This document shows positions 8,100 to 16,928 of a DNA stretch of 64,000 nucleotides, in pieces; position 1 is the stretch's first letter; every line of letters starts with the position of its first letter. The stretch lies in contig NZ_JAIWJA010000013.1 in assembly GCF_020515695.1 (NCBI RefSeq), forward strand, positions 1 through 64,000, given 5' to 3'. The notes under the pieces were generated by a model, which was given only the letters and a program-made list of their open reading frames with translations, did no database searches and had not been told where the DNA came from. The position numbers and the translations under genes were made by a program. This DNA comes from Pseudomonas sp. MWU16-30317. GTDB taxonomy: Bacteria; Pseudomonadota; Gammaproteobacteria; Pseudomonadales; Pseudomonadaceae.

Positions 8100-10424
8100 T
8101 TAATTCAGCCAGCCCTTGACCCAATCCATCACCGAACCGGCGGGATTGTCAGGGCTGGCGCCACAGGCGGTGCCTGGAGCGGGTTCACTGCCGCGAATAT
8201 ACGGCATCTGTACGGCGCCAGGGCAGCCTTCGGCCGAGCCCTGGCCGGTCTGCGCGTTGATCCAGGCCTGTACCACGTTATCGGGTACCGGCGTGTCCAG
8301 CGGCAACGGATCGGCCTTGCTCATGAAACTGGTCCACACCTGCAACGGCCCGGTGGCACCGGTGAACGGTGTCTTGCCGTTGTCGTCGCGGCCCATCCAG
8401 ACCACCGCGAGCAGATCCTGACTGAAACCGGCGAACCAGGCATCACGGGAATCGTTACTGGTACCGGTCTTGCCCGCCAGCGTGAGGTTCTTGGGCAGCA
8501 CGTTGTACACCGAACGCCCGGTACCTTCACGCATGACCCGCTGCATCGCCGTCTGGATCAGGTAGATGGAGCCGGCATCGAAACGCTGCTCGATCTTGAA
8601 CGGGTAACGCTTGAGCGGTTGCCCTTCGGCAGTAAGCACACTGCGAATGCCGCGCATCGGCGTATTGAAGCCGCCGTTGGCGATGGTCTGGTACATGGTC
8701 GCGACCTGCATCGGCGACATACCGCCCGCGCCCAGCAGCATCGACGGATAGGCCGGCCAATCGACATCGACGCCCAGCTTGCTGATGGTCTTGAACACGT
8801 TCGGCACACCCAGATCGAGGCCCAGGCGGGCACTCGACAGGTTGAGAGAATGCGCCAGGCCCTGATACAGAAAAATCGTGCCGTTGGCGGTTTTCTCGTA
8901 GTTCTGCGGCTTCCAGATCTGCCCGTCGGCGCCCTTGACCTGGAACGGCTCGTCCTTGATCCAGGTGGTCAGGGTGTACTGGCTGGGTTTCTCCAGTGCG
9001 GTCAGGTAGATCGACGGCTTGACCAACGAGCCGATCGGGCGCACGGCGTCCAGCGCGCGGTTGAAGCCGGCGAAACCGGGCACACGACTGCCCACCAGGG
9101 CCTGCACTTCACCGCTTTCCGGGTTGGTGACCACCATGCTGGTTTCCATAGCGTCCGAGCCTTTACGTGCACCCAGGCGCTTGAAGGTATCGGTCACCGA
9201 GGCTTCAGCCTTCATCTGCAGGATCGGGTCGAAACTGGTGAAAATGCGCAAGCCTTCTTCGGTCAAGTCTTCGTCGCGGTAGTCTTCACGCAGCTGGCGT
9301 TTGACCAGGTCGAGGAATGCCGGGAACGAGCTGTCCGCCAGGCTGCCGCGGTTGGTCACGCCCAGTGGCATGGCCTTGGCGGCAGCGACGGCTTCAGGGG
9401 TGGCGACGCCTTGCTGTTGCAACAGGTCGAGCACCAGGTTGCGCCGCTCCAGGGCGCGATCAGGATAGCGCCGCGGGTTGTAATAGGACGGTCCCTTGAC
9501 CATGCCCACCAGCAACGCCACTTGATGCAACTTGAGCTCCGACAGCGGTTGGCTGAAGAAGAACTGGCTGGCCAGGCCGAAGCCATGCACTGCCCGCTGC
9601 CCATCCTGGCCGACGAATACCTCGTTGAGATAGGCCTCGAGGATCTCGCGCTTGCTGTAGTGAACCTCCAGCAACACAGACATCATCGCTTCTTCGAGCT
9701 TGCGGGTCAGGCTGCGTTCGTTGGTCAGGAAGAAGTTCTTGACCAACTGCTGGGTCAGGGTACTGCCACCCTGGCGCATCGACCCGGATGAGGTGTTGAT
9801 CCACATCGCCCGCACGATGCCCTTCGGCGAGATACCGAAGTGGTGATAGAAGTCGCGATCCTCGACCGTGGTCAGGGTATCGAGCAGATAAGGCGGCGCC
9901 TGATCGAGCTTGATGAGGATGCGGTCTTCGAGGTTTTTCGGGTACAGGCCACCGATCAGTAGGGGCTCGAGGCGCACCACCGGGAGTTTGTCGCCGCCAT
10001 TGCCGCTGAGTTCGGCGACATAATCGCCACTGAAGCGCACACGTACCGGGCGCGCCTGCTCCAGGCCTTCATAGAACTGAAATCCGCGGGTGTTCAGCGC
10101 CACGGTCGTGCCATTGACCGCGGCCTCGCCCGGCCCAGTGACCGTCGGCTGGCGCCGATAGCCCAATGCATCGAGCTCGGTGAGGAAGTCTTTTTCGGTG
10201 AGCTTCTGCCCCACGAACAGCTCCAGCGGCCGGGCGTAGACCTTGGCCGGGATGGTCCAGCGCTTGCCGGAGAACTTCTCCTGGACGATCGCATCGAGGT
10301 AGACGGCAAAGCCTGCCAGCACCACGAGGCCGACGAGCCCGAGCTTGATAGCCCAGCCAAGCCAGGGACGCAGGCCACCAGAGGGTTTTTTGGAGCGGGA
10401 GCGAGGGGATCGGGTACGAGTCAT
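8100..10424 (-). CDS. mrcB: Bifunctional penicillin-binding protein 1B
   Basis: PBP1b is a class A enzyme that polymerises lipid II and cross-links peptidoglycan at the outer face of the inner membrane. The 774 residues contain a basic cytoplasmic tail, one membrane anchor at about residues 24-45, and a UB2H-like domain. The GT51 glycosyltransferase follows, with catalytic Glu188 in TVEDRDFYHHFG and the QGGSTLTQQL motif. The transpeptidase has Ser466 in SLVK, the SLN motif and the KTGTS box. It heads an operon with lpoP and yqcC, which fits joint expression of synthase and activator. Confidence 0.96.
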   Translation of the reverse strand: MTRTRSPRSRSKKPSGGLRPWLGWAIKLGLVGLVVLAGFAVYLDAIVQEKFSGKRWTIPAKVYARPLELFVGQKLTEKDFLTELDALGYRRQPTVTGPGEAAVNGTTVALNTRGFQFYEGLEQARPVRVRFSGDYVAELSGNGGDKLPVVRLEPLLIGGLYPKNLEDRILIKLDQAPPYLLDTLTTVEDRDFYHHFGISPKGIVRAMWINTSSGSMRQGGSTLTQQLVKNFFLTNERSLTRKLEEAMMSVLLEVHYSKREILEAYLNEVFVGQDGQRAVHGFGLASQFFFSQPLSELKLHQVALLVGMVKGPSYYNPRRYPDRALERRNLVLDLLQQQGVATPEAVAAAKAMPLGVTNRGSLADSSFPAFLDLVKRQLREDYRDEDLTEEGLRIFTSFDPILQMKAEASVTDTFKRLGARKGSDAMETSMVVTNPESGEVQALVGSRVPGFAGFNRALDAVRPIGSLVKPSIYLTALEKPSQYTLTTWIKDEPFQVKGADGQIWKPQNYEKTANGTIFLYQGLAHSLNLSSARLGLDLGVPNVFKTISKLGVDVDWPAYPSMLLGAGGMSPMQVATMYQTIANGGFNTPMRGIRSVLTAEGQPLKRYPFKIEQRFDAGSIYLIQTAMQRVMREGTGRSVYNVLPKNLTLAGKTGTSNDSRDAWFAGFSQDLLAVVWMGRDDNGKTPFTGATGPLQVWTSFMSKADPLPLDTPVPDNVVQAWINAQTGQGSAEGCPGAVQMPYIRGSEPAPGTACGASPDNPAGSVMDWVKGWLN

Positions 10425-10542
10425 GGCGGCGGATTATACGCACTTTGCAGGCGCATCAACAGGCGCCTGCCAGCGGTTTGCAGCATCGCCGCAAGCCGCC
10501 ATAATGGACCCCAAGAATCACTTGCCCCGAGAAGGATCATCC

Positions 10543-12105
10543 GTGACCCAAGCGCTTATCACCGCCCTGCAAAATCCTGCCCTTTACCCTCATGCGGTCA
10601 AGGATATCCAGCTGATCGAGACCCATATTTCCTGGGTGCTGCTGACCGGCGAGTATGCCTACAAGATCAAGAAGCCGATGAATTTCGGCTTCCTGGACTT
10701 CACTGACCTGGCCAAGCGCAAGCATTTCTGCGGTGAAGAGTTGCGTCTCAACGAGCGCCTGACCGAAGGCCTGTACCTGGAAGTCCTGCCGATTACCGGC
10801 AGCGCCGAAGCGCCCCAACTCAATGGCGACGGCCCGGTGATCGAATACGCCCTGAAAATGCGCCAATTCCCTCAGGATGGCTTGCTCAGCACCCTGCAAG
10901 CCAATGGCGAACTGCATCAAGAGCATATCGATGCGCTGGCCACGCAAATCGCGCATTTTCACCTGAATGCCCCGCACGTGCCGCAGGAACACCATCAAGG
11001 GACTCCAGAAGCCGTGATGGAACCGGTGCAGCAGAACTTCGACCAGATCCGCCCCTTCCTCACCGACAAGGCCGACCTGCAGCAACTCGATGCCCTGCAG
11101 GACTGGGCGCGCACCAGCTTCGATCGGCTCAAGCCGCTGCTGGCCGAGCGCAAGGCGCAAGGTTTCATTCGCGAATGCCACGGTGACATCCACCTGGGCA
11201 ATGCCACCGTCATCGACGGTAAAGTGGTGATCTTCGACTGCATCGAATTCAACGAGCCGTTTCGCTTCACCGATGTCTGGGGCGATACCGGTTTCCTGGC
11301 CATGGACCTCGAGGATCGCGGCCTCAAAAGCCTGGCGCGGCGCTTCGTCAGCCAGTACCTGGAGCTGACCGGCGACTACGAAGGCCTGCACGTGCTGAAT
11401 TTCTACAAGGCCTACCGCGCCATGGTCCGCGCCAAGATCGCCCTGTTCAGCATGCCCCAGGGCGCCGAAGGCCTGGCTCGCGCCAATGGCTTGCGCCAAT
11501 ACCGTCGCTATGCCGACCTGGCCGAAAGCTACAGCGCCATTCCGTCGCGCTTCCTGGCCATCACCAGCGGCGTCTCGGCCGTCGGCAAGAGCCACGTCGC
11601 CATGCGCACGGTCGAAGCCCTGGGCGCCGTGCGCCTGCGCTCGGATGTCGAACGCAAGCGCCTGTTCGGTGAACAACAGCCAGAAGCCGACAAGGTCCTG
11701 CAGAGCGGTATTTACAATGCCGAGGCCAGCGCGGCCACCTACGCGCGCCTGCATCAGTTGGCCGATAGCATCCTGGCCGCGGGTTTCCCGGTGACCATCG
11801 ATGCCACCTATCTCAAGCACGCACAGCGTCAGGCGGCCGCCAACATCGCCGAAACCCGCGGTGTTCCCTACCTGATCCTCGACTGCAATGCGCCAGAGGC
11901 AGTCATCGCCAGCTGGCTGCAACAGCGTCAAAGCGAGAACAACGACCCCTCCGACGCCACCCTTGAAGTGATCCAGGCGCAGTTGGCCAATCGCGAACCG
12001 CTGAGCGCCGAGGAAACTCTGCTCAGTAAACGGGTCGAAACCAATGAGAGCGACAGTCTCGACAAGTTGGTGCGGCAGATTCGCGACCGTTTGCCCGGCC
12101 TCTGA
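10543..12105 (+). CDS. Fused aminoglycoside-phosphotransferase-like kinase and P-loop ATPase
   Basis: This is a two-domain protein of 520 residues from a GTG at 10543, chosen because AAGGA lies six bases upstream; in-frame ATGs further upstream would run into the mrcB promoter region. Residues 1-310 are APH/ChoK-like with the Brenner motif HGDIHLGN starting at His213 and a DCIEF metal segment. Residues 335-520 are a small nucleotide-kinase-like domain with Walker A GVSAVGKS at 343-350. The family is common in proteobacteria (AAA family ATPase, COG2187 plus COG0645) but its substrate is unknown. It is divergent from mrcB. Antibiotic resistance should not be inferred. Confidence 0.85.
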   Translation: MTQALITALQNPALYPHAVKDIQLIETHISWVLLTGEYAYKIKKPMNFGFLDFTDLAKRKHFCGEELRLNERLTEGLYLEVLPITGSAEAPQLNGDGPVIEYALKMRQFPQDGLLSTLQANGELHQEHIDALATQIAHFHLNAPHVPQEHHQGTPEAVMEPVQQNFDQIRPFLTDKADLQQLDALQDWARTSFDRLKPLLAERKAQGFIRECHGDIHLGNATVIDGKVVIFDCIEFNEPFRFTDVWGDTGFLAMDLEDRGLKSLARRFVSQYLELTGDYEGLHVLNFYKAYRAMVRAKIALFSMPQGAEGLARANGLRQYRRYADLAESYSAIPSRFLAITSGVSAVGKSHVAMRTVEALGAVRLRSDVERKRLFGEQQPEADKVLQSGIYNAEASAATYARLHQLADSILAAGFPVTIDATYLKHAQRQAAANIAETRGVPYLILDCNAPEAVIASWLQQRQSENNDPSDATLEVIQAQLANREPLSAEETLLSKRVETNESDSLDKLVRQIRDRLPGL

Positions 12106-12205
12106 CCCCTCATGAGCGTCGTGATACAGAATGTTTCACGGCGCCGCATGATGGCAGTATACTGGCGCCATAATACCAACACCGCCGTAGTGAAGGAGCG
12201 CAGTC

Positions 12206-12550
12206 ATGTCCAAGCCCAAGCAGCTCGACTCACCCCTGTATGCCCTGGTGCACCACGAGAATATCCAGGGCTTCAACCAGGAAAAACTCAAGCACGATCA
12301 CATCGACTTCACTGGCGGTGACTTCCGCGGCCTCGATCTGCGCGAGCTGGACGCCGAAGGCATCGATTTTACCGACGCTTACTTTCGCGCCGCCGACCTG
12401 CGCGGCCTCGACCTGCGCAACGCCGGCCTTGAAGGCGCCAGCCTGTCCCACGCGCAAATATCCGGGGCGTACTTTCCAGCAGAGTTGAGTGCCGACGAGA
12501 TCCTCATGTCGGTCAATTTTGGTACTCGCCTGCGCTATCGCACCCGCTGA
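12206..12550 (+). CDS. Pentapeptide repeat-containing protein
   Basis: This is a 114-residue protein with about ten A(D/N)LxX-type pentapeptides between residues 32 and 92 (DFRGLDLREL, DLRGLDLRN, LEGASLSHAQ), expected to fold as a short right-handed quadrilateral beta-helix. GAAGGAG precedes the ATG. It has no signal peptide or catalytic motif. Some pentapeptide proteins mimic DNA and protect gyrase, but this one is short and no such claim can be supported. It stands alone between the kinase/ATPase and the TfoX-like gene. Confidence 0.85.
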   Translation: MSKPKQLDSPLYALVHHENIQGFNQEKLKHDHIDFTGGDFRGLDLRELDAEGIDFTDAYFRAADLRGLDLRNAGLEGASLSHAQISGAYFPAELSADEILMSVNFGTRLRYRTR

Positions 12551-12711
12551 ATAGGCACCTGACTTGCGTTGACGGCCATTTGAAAGGTGAGCCCTGCGGC
12601 TCATCGTCGTGTGCCGGAACCTGCGAATGTCGCAACTGGCGCTACACTCCCCTTCAGAATTGACCGAGTCAGCGAACCCTGACAAGGGTTCAGGCACTGC
12701 AAGGAGGCTGG

Positions 12712-12984
12712 ATGAACGACGAGCTCCAACATTTACGCAATCTTGGCAAGACCTCGGCGCAATGGCTGCACGCCGTCGGCATTCACAATGCAACGGATCT
12801 GCGTCGCCGTGGTGCGGTGGACGCTTATCGCGCGGTCAAAGTGCGCGGTTTTCGCGCCTCCAAGGTGCTGCTCTATGCCATCGAAGGGGCGCTCATGGAC
12901 CTGCACTGGAATGACATCCCCAGCGAACGCAAAGAGGCCTTGAATAAACAGCTGGAAGCTATATCGTCACGCCAGAAGAACTGA
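12712..12984 (+). CDS. TfoX/Sxy C-terminal domain-like protein
   Basis: This 90-residue protein consists only of a TfoX C-terminal domain: an HhH-like helical unit recognisable from LRNLGKTSAQWLHAVGI and the later LYAIEGALMDLHWNDIP. Full-length TfoX/Sxy regulates natural competence, but this stand-alone C-terminal form lacks the N-terminal half and has no known function in pseudomonads. AAGGAGG lies close before the ATG. It is encoded just upstream of cbpA. Confidence 0.85.
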   Translation: MNDELQHLRNLGKTSAQWLHAVGIHNATDLRRRGAVDAYRAVKVRGFRASKVLLYAIEGALMDLHWNDIPSERKEALNKQLEAISSRQKN

Positions 12985-13042
12985 GATTCGCACGCATTCG
13001 TCGTTCGTTCTCTGGCACCCGCAGTCATAGAGATTCGTGAAC

Positions 13043-13846
13043 ATGTATCTACTTGGGGAGCAACCGGCCTATGCCGACGCATGGGTCAATCGTCTTCAGA
13101 CCATTCCACCCGAGCTATTGAAGGGTCTGGCACCTGCGGGCACGTCTTTGACGTTCGAGCAGGTCGCCGACCTGGGCCCGTTCCTCGACACCGCCAACCT
13201 CTACCTGATCGACGATGGCCTGCTGCACGTGCAGTTTAACGAGCGCAAGCTGTTCTACCTGCAGGAAGGCGACCTCATCGGCTTGCGCCAGGACGCCCAA
13301 ACACTGCAGTGCGGCTATGCCAGCGATGGCCCGCTGACTTTGACGCCGTACCGGCGCAGCGAAGTCTTCGCGCACCTGCAGGCCAGCAGCGATGGCCAGG
13401 CGCTGCTGATCGAGTACCTGACCGGCCAGTCCACCCTGCTGTGCGACGCTATCACCCGTCTCAAACAACCCGAGTTTCGCAGCGCCAACGGCTTCAAGCA
13501 TGTGGCCGCCGGCGACACGCTGCTCCAGCAGGGTGACGAGGCGGATCACGTATTCATCATCATCGACGGCAAAGCCGAGGCGTTCGTCGACGGCCAGAAG
13601 GTCGGCGATGTGCTCAAGGACGAGATTTTCGGCGCCATGGCAGTGTTCACCGGCGAGAAGCGCAGCGCCACGGTCATCGCCAGCGAGCCCTGCACCCTGA
13701 TGATGATCCCCAAGGACCAGTTCCTCAACCTGGCCCAGAGCAATCCGCGCATTGCCCACAGCCTGATCGAGAGCATGGCGCGGCGTATCGACTCCCTGAA
13801 CAAGCAACTGACGGCCTCGAATTCCAGCACCCTCGAAAAGAAATGA
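13043..13846 (+). CDS. cbpA: Cyclic nucleotide-binding domain protein, CbpA-like
   Basis: This is a 268-residue protein with an N-terminal half of uncertain fold (residues 1-140) and a C-terminal cNMP-binding domain (about 150-255), but no DNA-binding helix-turn-helix. It lies beside prrF, as does cAMP-binding protein A (CbpA), a Vfr-controlled protein in P. aeruginosa. In the phosphate-binding cassette the Arg-Ser-Ala triplet is present (Arg207-Ala209), but the Glu that normally contacts the ribose is Ala198 (FGAMAV). Nucleotide binding may therefore be altered. A GTG six bases upstream (13037) is an alternative start. Confidence 0.82.
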   Translation: MYLLGEQPAYADAWVNRLQTIPPELLKGLAPAGTSLTFEQVADLGPFLDTANLYLIDDGLLHVQFNERKLFYLQEGDLIGLRQDAQTLQCGYASDGPLTLTPYRRSEVFAHLQASSDGQALLIEYLTGQSTLLCDAITRLKQPEFRSANGFKHVAAGDTLLQQGDEADHVFIIIDGKAEAFVDGQKVGDVLKDEIFGAMAVFTGEKRSATVIASEPCTLMMIPKDQFLNLAQSNPRIAHSLIESMARRIDSLNKQLTASNSSTLEKK

Positions 13847-13856
13847 AAAAGAACCG

Positions 13857-13888
13857 TTGACTTAGAAATGAGAATCGTTATGATTATC
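13857..13888 (+). promoter_or_regulatory. prrF: prrF promoter with overlapping Fur box
   Basis: TTGACT (13857-13862) and TATGAT (13879-13884) are separated by 16 bp. A Fur box at 13870-13888 matches GATAATGATAATCATTATC at 14 of 19 positions and covers the -10 box. Iron-loaded Fur would block transcription directly. Confidence 0.85.
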
Positions 13889-13890
13889 AC

Positions 13891-14003
13891 AACTGGTCGC
13901 GAGATCAGCCGATAACTGGAAGGCCCTTGGTTCGGACTTTCAGATATCTCCTCATCAGGCTAATCACGGTTTTTGACCCCGCATTTTTGCGGGGTCTTTT
14001 TTT
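13891..14003 (+). ncRNA. prrF: Iron-responsive small RNA PrrF
   Basis: PrrF is the functional analogue of RyhB in Pseudomonas. Under iron starvation it represses mRNAs for iron-rich proteins (such as sodB and TCA-cycle enzymes), with Hfq. The predicted transcript is about 113 bases, matching the known size. It contains the conserved target-pairing core (CTCCTCATCAGGCTAATCAC, about 13949-13968) and ends at an intrinsic terminator. Only one copy lies here, whereas P. aeruginosa has a tandem pair. A second copy elsewhere in the genome is likely in this lineage but cannot be seen. Confidence 0.9.
13975..14003 (+). terminator. Rho-independent terminator of prrF
   Basis: GACCCCGC / GCGGGGTC forms a perfect 8-bp stem with a 6-base loop, followed by seven T. 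It defines the 3' end of PrrF. Confidence 0.92.
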
Positions 14004-14075
14004 GCCTGTCATAATGCGCGCCACTTGGAATTGTCGCCGGACCGGACAGCCTCTTCGCCATCGGGAAGCACAACC

Positions 14076-14435
14076 ATGCATCTGCTCTGCCACGGGAGCG
14101 ACCTCCCCGAAGCCCAAAGCCGCGGCTTCGAAGTCAACGGCGTCGCCCTGCTGGCCGCCCGCCGCGACGGGCAGGTGTACGCCTACCGCAATCAATGCCC
14201 GCATCGCGGCATTCGCCTGGAATGGCAACCGGACCAGTTCCTCGACAGCAGCGCCAGCCTGATCCAGTGTGCACGCCACGGCGCACTGTTCTTGATTGAA
14301 AGCGGCGAGTGCGTGGCGGGGCCCTGCGCCGGAGAATCACTGCAAGCCCTGCCCTGCCGTGAGGACGCACAGGGTATCTGGCTGCTGCATTCGCCTCAGC
14401 CGCCGAGCAGCACCGGCAGGCGCCGATCGATGTAG
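14076..14435 (+). CDS. Rieske (2Fe-2S) domain protein
   Basis: This is a stand-alone Rieske protein of 119 residues from the ATG at 14076 (GGGAAG upstream). The cluster ligands are in Cys-Pro-His (NQCPHRG) and Cys-Ala-Arg-His (IQCARHG), with 21 residues between His and the second Cys. It resembles small NirD/ferredoxin-like electron carriers. No oxygenase partner is adjacent, so the redox partner is unknown. Its 3' end overlaps the convergent sfsA gene by 40 bases. Confidence 0.87.
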   Translation: MHLLCHGSDLPEAQSRGFEVNGVALLAARRDGQVYAYRNQCPHRGIRLEWQPDQFLDSSASLIQCARHGALFLIESGECVAGPCAGESLQALPCREDAQGIWLLHSPQPPSSTGRRRSM

Positions 14436-15109
14436 ATCTGGCCGGTGTCGATGTGCACGCCATAGGCCAGCACTTCCACCCCCTCGAACACCGCGGCGCG
14501 CAGGGCTTCGGCGTAGCGCGGATCGATCTCCTCGGCCGGCCTGACCGCCTCGACCCCGCTCAGATTGACGCAATACAGCTGCACTGCGCGAATCCCTTGG
14601 CGGCGCAGGCTGGCCAACTCACGCAGATGCTTGGCACCACGCTGGGTGACCGCATCCGGAAACGCCGCAGTCGCAGTGCCATCGAACCCCAGGGTCACGC
14701 TCTTGACCTCGACATAGGCCGGGCCTTGAGCGAATTGCAGACGAAAATCGATGCGGCTGCGCTCCTCGCCATAGGGCACCTCGCGACGCAGCTCGGTGAA
14801 GCCCGCCAGCTCCTCGATTCGCCCGCCACGCAACGCCTCCTCCACCAGGGTATTGGCGCGCCCGGTATTGACGCAGGCCAGGCGGCCTTGAGGCGTTTCG
14901 GCAATTTCCCAAGTGCCTGGCAGCTTGCGCTTGGGGTCGTCGGAGCGACTGAACCACACCCCGCCGCCTTCCAGCATGCAGTTGAGCATCGAACCGGTAT
15001 TGGGGCAGTGAATGGTGATCACCTCGCCACTGGCCAGCTCGATGTCGGCGAGGAAACGCTTGTAACGGCGGATCAGCCACCCTTGTTGCAACGCAGGAGA
15101 GAATTCCAT
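14396..15109 (-). CDS. sfsA: DNA/RNA nuclease SfsA family protein
   Basis: SfsA was first described as a sugar fermentation stimulation protein; the family is now annotated as a nucleic-acid-binding nuclease with an OB-fold N-terminus and a PD-(D/E)XK-like core. The 237 residues contain the typical CPNTGSM stretch and the conserved RIDFRLQ ... YVEVKSVTL segment, with the D...ExK triad. It starts with an ATG overlapping the TGA of the upstream aminotransferase gene (TGATG), so the two are coupled. Its physiological role in Pseudomonas is unclear. Confidence 0.93.
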   Translation of the reverse strand: MEFSPALQQGWLIRRYKRFLADIELASGEVITIHCPNTGSMLNCMLEGGGVWFSRSDDPKRKLPGTWEIAETPQGRLACVNTGRANTLVEEALRGGRIEELAGFTELRREVPYGEERSRIDFRLQFAQGPAYVEVKSVTLGFDGTATAAFPDAVTQRGAKHLRELASLRRQGIRAVQLYCVNLSGVEAVRPAEEIDPRYAEALRAAVFEGVEVLAYGVHIDTGQIYIDRRLPVLLGG

Positions 15110-16281
15110 CAGCCTTGCCAGCTCCGCAGTCCATGGGCGATTCGCTCTACCGCCTGCTGCAGGCGCGGCAGACTCTGGGTATAGGCGAAGCGCACGTGAT
15201 GGCCGGCCAGATGACGCCCGAAGTCCAGCCCCGGGGTAATGGCCACATGCTCGGTCTCGAGGAAGTGTCGGCAGAAGCTGAACGCATCACCGCCAAAGGC
15301 GCTGATATCGGCATACAGATAGAACGCCCCTTCGGGCTCTACCGCAATCGAGAAGCCCAGCTCGCGCAGCGCCGGCAGCAGATAGTCGCGCCGTTTGGCG
15401 AATTCGGCACGCCGCGCTTCGAAGATCGCCAGGGTATCCGGCTCGAAGCAGGCCAGCGCGGCATGCTGGGCCATGCTCGGGGCGCTGATGTAGAGGTTCT
15501 GCGCCAGCCGCTCGAGATGCGGCACAGCGGCCTCGGGCGCCACCAGCCAGCCCAGGCGCCAGCCGGTCATGCCGAAGTATTTGGAAAAACTGTTGAGCAC
15601 GAAGGCGTCGTTATCGACCTCCAGCACGCTGCTGGCATCACAGCCATAGGTGAGACCATGATAAATCTCGTCGACCACCAGATGTCCGCGGCGCGCCTTG
15701 ATCGCCGCGCTCAGGCCCGCGAGCTCGTCGCGACTCAGCAGAGTGCCGGTGGGGTTGGCAGGCGATGCCACCAGTGCGCCCACTGTGTCGGCATTCCAAT
15801 GCGCGGCAACCTGCTCGGCTGTCAGTTGGTAGCGTTCGGCTGGCCCGACCGGCACCAATTGCGCACTGGCTTCGACCAGGCGCAGGAAGTGCCGGTTGCA
15901 CGGGTAGCCCGGATCGGCCAGCAGCCAGTGCTTGCCGGGGTCGACCAGCAAACTGCTGGCCAGCAGCAAGGCCCCGGAGCCACCGGGCGTCACCAGAATG
16001 CGCCCAGGATCGATCTGCACGCCGTAGCGCTGCGCATAGAAACCCGCGATGGCCTCGCGCAGCGCTGGCAATCCGCGCGCGGCGGTATAGCGGGTTGCGC
16101 CTGCGGCCAGTGCGGCCTGCCCGGCTTTGACGATCGGCTCGGCGGTGGTGAAGTCCGGCTCGCCGATTTCGAGGTGGATCACATCGTGGCCGGCAGCCTG
16201 CAATTCATTGGCCCGCGCCAGCAGCGCCATGACATGGAAAGGTTCGATCGCGCGGCTGCGCGCACTGTAGGCTTGGGACAT
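15109..16281 (-). CDS. Class I/II pyridoxal-phosphate aminotransferase
   Basis: This is a fold-type I aminotransferase of 390 residues from the ATG at 16281 (GGGGAA upstream); the longer frame from 16356 adds an unlikely N-terminus. Family marks are IHLEIGEPDF near the N-terminus, NPTGT in the middle, and the PLP lysine in NSFSKYFGMTGWRLGW. It resembles aspartate/tyrosine/aromatic aminotransferases, but substrate specificity cannot be read from the sequence. It is co-transcribed with sfsA and divergent from dksA. Confidence 0.92.
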   Translation of the reverse strand: MSQAYSARSRAIEPFHVMALLARANELQAAGHDVIHLEIGEPDFTTAEPIVKAGQAALAAGATRYTAARGLPALREAIAGFYAQRYGVQIDPGRILVTPGGSGALLLASSLLVDPGKHWLLADPGYPCNRHFLRLVEASAQLVPVGPAERYQLTAEQVAAHWNADTVGALVASPANPTGTLLSRDELAGLSAAIKARRGHLVVDEIYHGLTYGCDASSVLEVDNDAFVLNSFSKYFGMTGWRLGWLVAPEAAVPHLERLAQNLYISAPSMAQHAALACFEPDTLAIFEARRAEFAKRRDYLLPALRELGFSIAVEPEGAFYLYADISAFGGDAFSFCRHFLETEHVAITPGLDFGRHLAGHHVRFAYTQSLPRLQQAVERIAHGLRSWQG

Positions 16282-16478
16282 GTGGCGTTCCCCGAATAGG
16301 TGTAAACAGGGGATTCTACCTAAGCGCTCGAACAAAGGCTTTGTCAGGCTCGACAACCGGGAGTAGCGCGCCCCGATTTGATCTGGTAAGTTCGCCGGCT
16401 TGCAGTCGCAGGGCCGGCAGGTGTCGGAGATGGATCATTATCCTGCGCAACGGTTGAAGAGCGAGAGGCGGTTTATTC

Positions 16479-16919
16479 ATGTCCACCAATGAAAAGCAGC
16501 AGAACAGCACTATCAGTGGCTTTGAACCCTACGTAGAGACGAAGGGCGAGGAGTACATGAGCGATAAGATGCGCCTTCACTTCACCAAGATCCTCCAGAA
16601 ATGGAAACAGGACTTGATGCAGGAAGTCGACCGTACTGTAGACCACATGAAAGACGAAGCAGCCAACTTCCCCGACCCGGCCGATCGCGCCAGTCAGGAA
16701 GAAGAGTTCAGCCTCGAACTGCGCGCGCGCGACCGCGAACGCAAGTTGATCAAGAAGATCGACAAGACCCTGCAGTTGATCGAAGACGAAGAATACGGCT
16801 GGTGCGAGTCGTGCGGCATCGAGATCGGCGTACGCCGCCTGGAAGCCCGCCCGACTGCCGACATGTGCGTCGACTGCAAGACCTTGGCTGAAATCAAGGA
16901 AAAACAGGTCGGCAAATGA
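16479..16919 (+). CDS. dksA: RNA polymerase-binding transcription factor DksA
   Basis: DksA enters the secondary channel of RNA polymerase and, with ppGpp, represses rRNA promoters and activates amino acid synthesis genes. The 146 residues form a long coiled coil with the tip acidic pair Asp66 and Asp69 (PDPADRAS). The C-terminal zinc finger has Cys109, Cys112, Cys130 and Cys133, so it is the zinc form, not the Cys-less paralogue DksA2. It is followed by a hairpin and gluQ. Confidence 0.97.
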   Translation: MSTNEKQQNSTISGFEPYVETKGEEYMSDKMRLHFTKILQKWKQDLMQEVDRTVDHMKDEAANFPDPADRASQEEEFSLELRARDRERKLIKKIDKTLQLIEDEEYGWCESCGIEIGVRRLEARPTADMCVDCKTLAEIKEKQVGK

Positions 16920-16928
16920 CCTGTGCGA

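Noticed and set aside
10543..12105. Aminoglycoside resistance gene
   Set aside because: The APH-like fold is shared by many kinases, and the fusion with a P-loop domain and the core genomic location argue against a resistance enzyme.
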